64,000 bases of DNA from NCBI GenBank assembly GCA_020060215.1, contig JAGVAP010000060.1, positions 24,823 through 88,822 of the forward strand, in the 5' to 3' direction. The position numbers and the translations under genes were made by a program. Positions 60,671-64,000 of the stretch are shown in pieces. Source of the DNA: Deltaproteobacteria bacterium (GTDB taxonomy: Bacteria; Desulfobacterota; DSM-4660; Desulfatiglandales; HGW-15). Every line of letters begins with the position of its first letter. Within the stretch, counting starts at the first letter, position 1. A model generated the notes under the pieces. That model saw nothing but the letters and a program-made list of their open reading frames with translations. It made no database searches and was not told the DNA's origin.

Positions 60671-61942
60671 TTAACGAGAATGAGGAGCGATATGCTCCAA
60701 GCCGTTTTCCAGGATGGACAGACCCCTTTGAAGCTGATCGTCGGTGATGACGAACGGTATCAGGGTCCGGATGACGTTTCCATAGGTGCCGCAACTCAGG
60801 ATGATCAACCCGTGGTCATGGCAGTAGCCGATCAGCGCCCTGGCCTCCTCCGCAGCCGGAGTTCGGTCTTTCTTCAAGAGCTCGATCCCCAACATGGCCC
60901 CCATCCCCCTGATTTCGCCGATGATGGAGTAGGTCTTCTGCCATCGTTCAAACGTGGACCGCAGCTTTCTCCCCAGGGCGACGGATTTCTCAAGCATCCC
61001 CTCCGATTCAAAGATCTCCAACACGGCCAAGGCCGCGGCACAAGCCACGGGGTTGCCGCCATAGGTTCCCCCCAATCCCCATGGATGGACCGAGTCCATG
61101 ATCTCCGCCCTTCCGACCACCGCAGCCAAAGGCATTCCCGCCGCCAGGCTCTTCCCGACCGTCATCAGGTCAGGGTCGACCCCCCAGTGCTCTACGGCAA
61201 ACATCCTGCCTGTCCGGCCCATCCCGCTCTGGATCTCATCGGCCACAAAGAGGATGCCGTGGTCGTGACAGATCTTCACCAGATCCTGGAGGTAGTTCGG
61301 CGGCGGAACGATAAAGCCGCCCTCTCCCTGAATCGGCTCCGCCACAACCGCCGCAATCTCTTCCGGATTGATGTACTTCGTAAACAGGTCAAAACACCTG
61401 TCGGCCCCCGCTGCGTCCCCGAAAGGCATTCTATAGATCTCCGGAGCAAAGGGGCCGAAACCCTTCTTGTACGGCATCATCTTGCTCGTCATGCTCATGG
61501 TCAGGAGGGTGCGCCCATGGTAGGCGTTCTCAAAGACCACAATGGCCTGCCTCTTCGTATGGTAACGCGCAATCTTGACCGCGTTTTCGACGGCTTCGGC
61601 CCCGCTGTTGAGGAAGACCACCTTCCTGGGCCCGGCCCCCGGGGTCATCCCGCAAAGTCTTTCCGCAAGCAGGACCGCCGGGGAGTAAGGATTGATCATC
61701 AGGCAGCAGTGTGTCAAGTCCTCGGCCTGCCTCTTGATCGCCTCCACCACCTTGGGATGACTGTGGCCCACGCTCATGGCGCCGATCCCGCCTGCAAAAT
61801 CGATGTACTCCCTGCCCTCCACGTCGCGCAGGACGGCTCCCTTGCCGGAGGCCATGAATCTCATCGATACACTGCCGACCGCGTTCGAGATGTATTGAGA
61901 CCGAAGCCGGGCAAGCTCCTCGTTGGACCAGTTCTTCTCCAT
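60671..61942 (-). CDS. gabT: 4-Aminobutyrate (GABA) aminotransferase, class III
   Basis: 423 aa, PLP-dependent. Close to Escherichia coli GabT in several stretches: DVEGREYIDFAGGIG, NSGAEAVENAVKIAR, VAEPIQGEGGF, VADEIQSGMGRTG, PLP lysine in MTVGKSLAAG (about Lys264) and GLIILSCGTYGNVIRTLIPF. It moves the amino group of GABA (perhaps 5-aminovalerate) to 2-oxoglutarate, giving succinic semialdehyde. ATG 61942 has GAAGGAGG. First gene of the minus-strand cluster. Confidence 0.93.
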   Translation of the reverse strand: MEKNWSNEELARLRSQYISNAVGSVSMRFMASGKGAVLRDVEGREYIDFAGGIGAMSVGHSHPKVVEAIKRQAEDLTHCCLMINPYSPAVLLAERLCGMTPGAGPRKVVFLNSGAEAVENAVKIARYHTKRQAIVVFENAYHGRTLLTMSMTSKMMPYKKGFGPFAPEIYRMPFGDAAGADRCFDLFTKYINPEEIAAVVAEPIQGEGGFIVPPPNYLQDLVKICHDHGILFVADEIQSGMGRTGRMFAVEHWGVDPDLMTVGKSLAAGMPLAAVVGRAEIMDSVHPWGLGGTYGGNPVACAAALAVLEIFESEGMLEKSVALGRKLRSTFERWQKTYSIIGEIRGMGAMLGIELLKKDRTPAAEEARALIGYCHDHGLIILSCGTYGNVIRTLIPFVITDDQLQRGLSILENGLEHIAPHSR

Positions 61943-61994
61943 CACCGCCTCCTTCGTGCAGTGCACCAATCCGCCCTTTCGGACGGGCATTCTA

Positions 61995-62011
61995 AGTTAA
62001 ACGATTTAGCT
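61995..62011. promoter_or_regulatory. LacI-type operator-like site near gabT
   Basis: Imperfect palindrome AGTTAAACGATTTAGCT (6 of 8 pairs), between the gabT promoter candidate and its ATG. Confidence 0.35.
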
Positions 62012-62033
62012 GCAAAATCCATTGATAATACGA

Positions 62034-62063
62034 TCTAAAAACATCCGTAGCCGGATTTGTCAA
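62034..62063 (-). promoter_or_regulatory. Candidate gabT promoter
   Basis: On the minus strand TTGACA (62063-62058) is followed after 18 nt by TTTAGA. The spacer contains ATCCG/CGGAT arms. The -10 is weak, so activation by another factor is possible. Confidence 0.35.
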
Positions 62064-62189
62064 GTAAAAATATCGGGCCGTCCGGGTCCGAAGCCAGCCG
62101 GCGTTCGGCGGTCGCCCCTGCACCGATCTTTTCCGCCATGATTCCCGGACCTTAATATGCCGGTGATTTCACATCAAATCGGTTTTTTC

Positions 62190-62218
62190 TTGACAAAAGG
62201 AACGGTCGACGTTACAAG
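62190..62218 (+). promoter_or_regulatory. Promoter of the ilvD-like gene
   Basis: TTGACA, 17 nt, TACAAG (6/6 and 4/6). Predicted start near 62225, about 80 nt before GTG 62307. Confidence 0.55.
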
Positions 62219-62230
62219 GCGAATAAGTAG

Positions 62231-62244
62231 CTTATACGTTTCAG
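62231..62244. promoter_or_regulatory. LacI-family operator candidate at the ilvD-like promoter
   Basis: CTTATACGTTTCAG: 5 of 7 pairs and a central CG, close to a perfect CTGAAACGTTTCAG. It lies just after the predicted transcription start, a classic repression position. Confidence 0.45.
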
Positions 62245-62306
62245 TAAACAGGTTGTTCCACTCTTCCTTCTTTGATCAGGTGTCACCACCTGCCTCCTGA
62301 ACGAGC

Positions 62307-63998
62307 GTGAAAACGACAAAGCAAGACAGCCACCTTCCGGACTACGCCCTGGTCGAGCGGCGGCAGATGATCCGCGGCCTCGGCTTCAACGATGAAGCCA
62401 TGGATCGATTCCAGGTCGGGGTGGTCAGCAGCTGGGGGGAGGTAAACCCGGCCTCGATTCTTCTGGACCGCGTGGTCGCTTCCGTGAAGGCCGGCATCTG
62501 GGCTGCCGGCGGCACTCCAAGAGAGTTCGTCATCAGCTCCATTTGCACCAGCATGGCCGGACACGACAATTACCACCTGCCCCACCGGGACCTTGTCGCC
62601 GGGTACATCGAAACGGTGGCCAGGACCAATCTTTTCGACGGGCTGGTCTTCGTGCCCGTGTGCGACGACGTCATCCCCGCCCACCTCATGGCCGCCGCAA
62701 GACTGGATCTGCCCGCCCTGGTCGTGACCGGCGGCTATATGCAGCTGAATCGCTACGGAGGGGTCGAGCTGGACCCCCTTGCCGTCGCCCCCCGGTATTA
62801 CCGGCAGTTCCGGGAGGGTGCCATCAGCGAACGGGAGTTTCGCCGGATCGAGGACAGGGGCTGTCCGGGTACGGGCGCCTGTCCGGTCATGGGGACGGCC
62901 AATACCATGTCCGCCATGACCGAGGCCCTGGGCATGTCCCTGCCCGGGAACGCCACCACCCCCGGATCAGATTCCCGGTTGTTGAGGATCGCTTTCCATG
63001 CCGGAGCCCGGGTCGTTCGACTGATCGAGGGCGGCCTCACACCGTCGAAAATCCTCACATCGGACGCATTCGAGAACGCCATTCGGCTGCTCATGGCGAT
63101 CGGCGGCTCCACCAATGCCGTGCTGCACCTCCAGGCGATCGGCGCCGAGCTGGGCCTGGACATTCAGCCCCACACCTTCAACAGGTTGAGCGGCGAGACG
63201 CCGTTCATCTGCGATGTTGCACCCTCAGGCCCGGGCGGCAACTCCTTGGGCGTCCTCGACGAGGCCGGAGGGATTACGGCCGTGTTGAAGGAGCTGGAGC
63301 CTCTCCTCGCCTGCGACGCCCTCACCGTGACCGGGAGGACCCTGGGAGAGGAGTTGAAATCGGTGCCGAAAGGCGACCCCGGGATCATTCGTCCCCTGGA
63401 CAAACCCATCTCCAGAGAGGGCGGGCTTGTCTTCTTGAAGGGAAGCCTCGCACCCGGCGGGGCCCTCATCAAGAAATCGGCGGTCCCCGCCCATATGTTC
63501 CACCACAAGGGGCCGGCCCGGATCTTCGCCGGCGAGGAAGCCGCCTGTGAGGCATTGAACCGGGACAGGATCGGTCCGGGTGAGGTGGTGGTCGTTCGCT
63601 ATGTGGGACCCAGAGGCGATCCCGGGATGCGACTGCTGCAGAGGTTTCTCTGGATGGCGGCGGCCAAGGGGATGCAGGACAGGATCGCCTTCATCACGGA
63701 CGGGCGGTTCTCTGGGACCAACAAGGGTTGCGCCGTCGCGCATATCTCCCCGGAGGCGGCGGAGGGCGGGCCCTTGGCCGTGGTGCAGGACGGGGATCTG
63801 ATCGAGATCGACATCCCCCGTCAGGAGCTGAACATCCTGGTTCCCCCGGAGGAGATCGCGACAAGACTCTCCGCATGGTCGCCGCCCGAGAGGCGGGAGC
63901 GCAAGGGGTACCTCTCCATCTACGCCCGGATGGCCAAGTCGGCCGAAAAAGGGGCTGCCCTCGATTATGGCGGGACCGGATCAGGGAAGGAGGTCTGA
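62307..63998 (+). CDS. Divergent IlvD/Edd-family dehydratase
   Basis: 563 aa. The fold is clear: GVVSSWGEVNPASILLD, CDDVIPAHLMAAARLD, GCPGTGACPVMGTANTMS, GMSLPGNATTPGS, ITDGRFSGTNKGCAVAHI and HISPEAAEGGPLAVVQDGD. But residues that hold the cofactors differ from known dihydroxyacid and sugar-acid dehydratases: the first cluster Cys (usually PCN) is Ala49, the CDK motif is CDD (Cys119-Asp120-Asp121, no carbamylated Lys), and the usual DGIxMGHxGM reads ICTSMAGHDNY. The third Cys (192) and catalytic Ser loop remain. So activity on 2,3-dihydroxy acids is doubtful; a different substrate or cofactor is likely. GTG start with a weak ribosome site. Confidence 0.88.
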   Translation: MKTTKQDSHLPDYALVERRQMIRGLGFNDEAMDRFQVGVVSSWGEVNPASILLDRVVASVKAGIWAAGGTPREFVISSICTSMAGHDNYHLPHRDLVAGYIETVARTNLFDGLVFVPVCDDVIPAHLMAAARLDLPALVVTGGYMQLNRYGGVELDPLAVAPRYYRQFREGAISEREFRRIEDRGCPGTGACPVMGTANTMSAMTEALGMSLPGNATTPGSDSRLLRIAFHAGARVVRLIEGGLTPSKILTSDAFENAIRLLMAIGGSTNAVLHLQAIGAELGLDIQPHTFNRLSGETPFICDVAPSGPGGNSLGVLDEAGGITAVLKELEPLLACDALTVTGRTLGEELKSVPKGDPGIIRPLDKPISREGGLVFLKGSLAPGGALIKKSAVPAHMFHHKGPARIFAGEEAACEALNRDRIGPGEVVVVRYVGPRGDPGMRLLQRFLWMAAAKGMQDRIAFITDGRFSGTNKGCAVAHISPEAAEGGPLAVVQDGDLIEIDIPRQELNILVPPEEIATRLSAWSPPERRERKGYLSIYARMAKSAEKGAALDYGGTGSGKEV

Positions 63999-64000
63999 AA

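Larger units (their letters stand above)
61943..62306. other. 364-nt divergent control region (gabT / ilvD-like)
   Basis: AT-rich compared with the genes around it. It carries two divergent promoter candidates and several inverted repeats with central CG typical of LacI-family operators. No gene seen. Confidence 0.6.

Overview
The window looks like chromosome of a GC-rich anaerobic member of the Desulfobacterota (old Deltaproteobacteria, Syntrophobacter/Desulfobacterales-like). Pointers are a PxxKW cysteine-rich protein, a tungsten aldehyde:ferredoxin oxidoreductase paired with a ferredoxin-like protein, an oxygen-sensitive 4-hydroxybutyryl-CoA dehydratase homologue, an RpoH-type sigma factor, sigma-54 signalling, a Gram-negative lipoprotein and envelope-chaperone set, and an xseA-xseB-ispA-dxs-tlyA block. 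The assignment is inference from gene content. I see no tRNA, rRNA, CRISPR array, transposase or phage gene.

Layout. 1-7.6 kb (minus): an envelope biogenesis and heat-shock operon (PPIase lipoprotein, SurA, RodZ-like protein, TyrS, RpoH, TPR lipoprotein), an intrinsic terminator, then a truncated lipoprotein gene. 7.8-15 kb: mfd, an HD-domain protein, a membrane class III nucleotide cyclase with a DUF2007-like protein, and an O-methyltransferase. 15-20.7 kb (plus): an ArsA-type ATPase with a small partner, hisS-aspS, and a PxxKW protein behind a near-consensus promoter. 20.7-26.8 kb (minus): the tlyA-dxs-ispA-xseB-M23 peptidase-xseA operon. 27-36.3 kb: DUF4301, a PilZ/YcgR-like protein, a rhomboid protease with a DnaJ-C-like tail, purM, tatA, an acyl-CoA ligase and an ABC-F ATPase. 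36.4-45 kb (plus): an acidic small protein, a helicase-exonuclease fusion resembling MrfA plus MrfB, a YkgJ-like Cys-cluster protein, comF, rfaE2, aldehyde:ferredoxin oxidoreductase, a ferredoxin-like protein and mreB. 45-55.2 kb: a new 51-aa membrane protein, oligoendopeptidase F, a 94-aa unknown, a receiver protein, a GlrK-QseG-GlrR-like signalling set, a small membrane protein, a methyltransferase, a DUF4184 membrane protein and a phospholipase-D lipoprotein. 55.4-64 kb: a LacI-type-regulator cluster (GABA aminotransferase, regulator, SDR, acyl-CoA ligase, 4-hydroxybutyryl-CoA dehydratase) divergent from an unusual IlvD/Edd-family dehydratase.

How the genes work together. The 55-62 kb cluster can be read as a route from 4-aminobutyrate to crotonyl-CoA: GabT to succinic semialdehyde, the SDR as a possible reductase to 4-hydroxybutyrate, the ligase to the CoA ester, and the AbfD homologue (all four cluster ligands kept) to crotonyl-CoA. 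The 0.6-7.6 kb operon joins periplasmic folding factors to the cytoplasmic heat-shock sigma factor. The 48-51.6 kb genes keep the histidine kinase / lipoprotein / sigma-54 regulator arrangement known from enterobacterial GlrKR-QseG.

The most interesting novel-looking items are the rhomboid-DnaJ_C fusion, the helicase-exonuclease fusion whose last codons lie in a dispersed hairpin repeat, the IlvD-like dehydratase that has lost normally conserved cofactor residues, unannotated-size small proteins (51, 76 and 94 aa), and two genes whose promoters abut the ATG as in leaderless transcripts.
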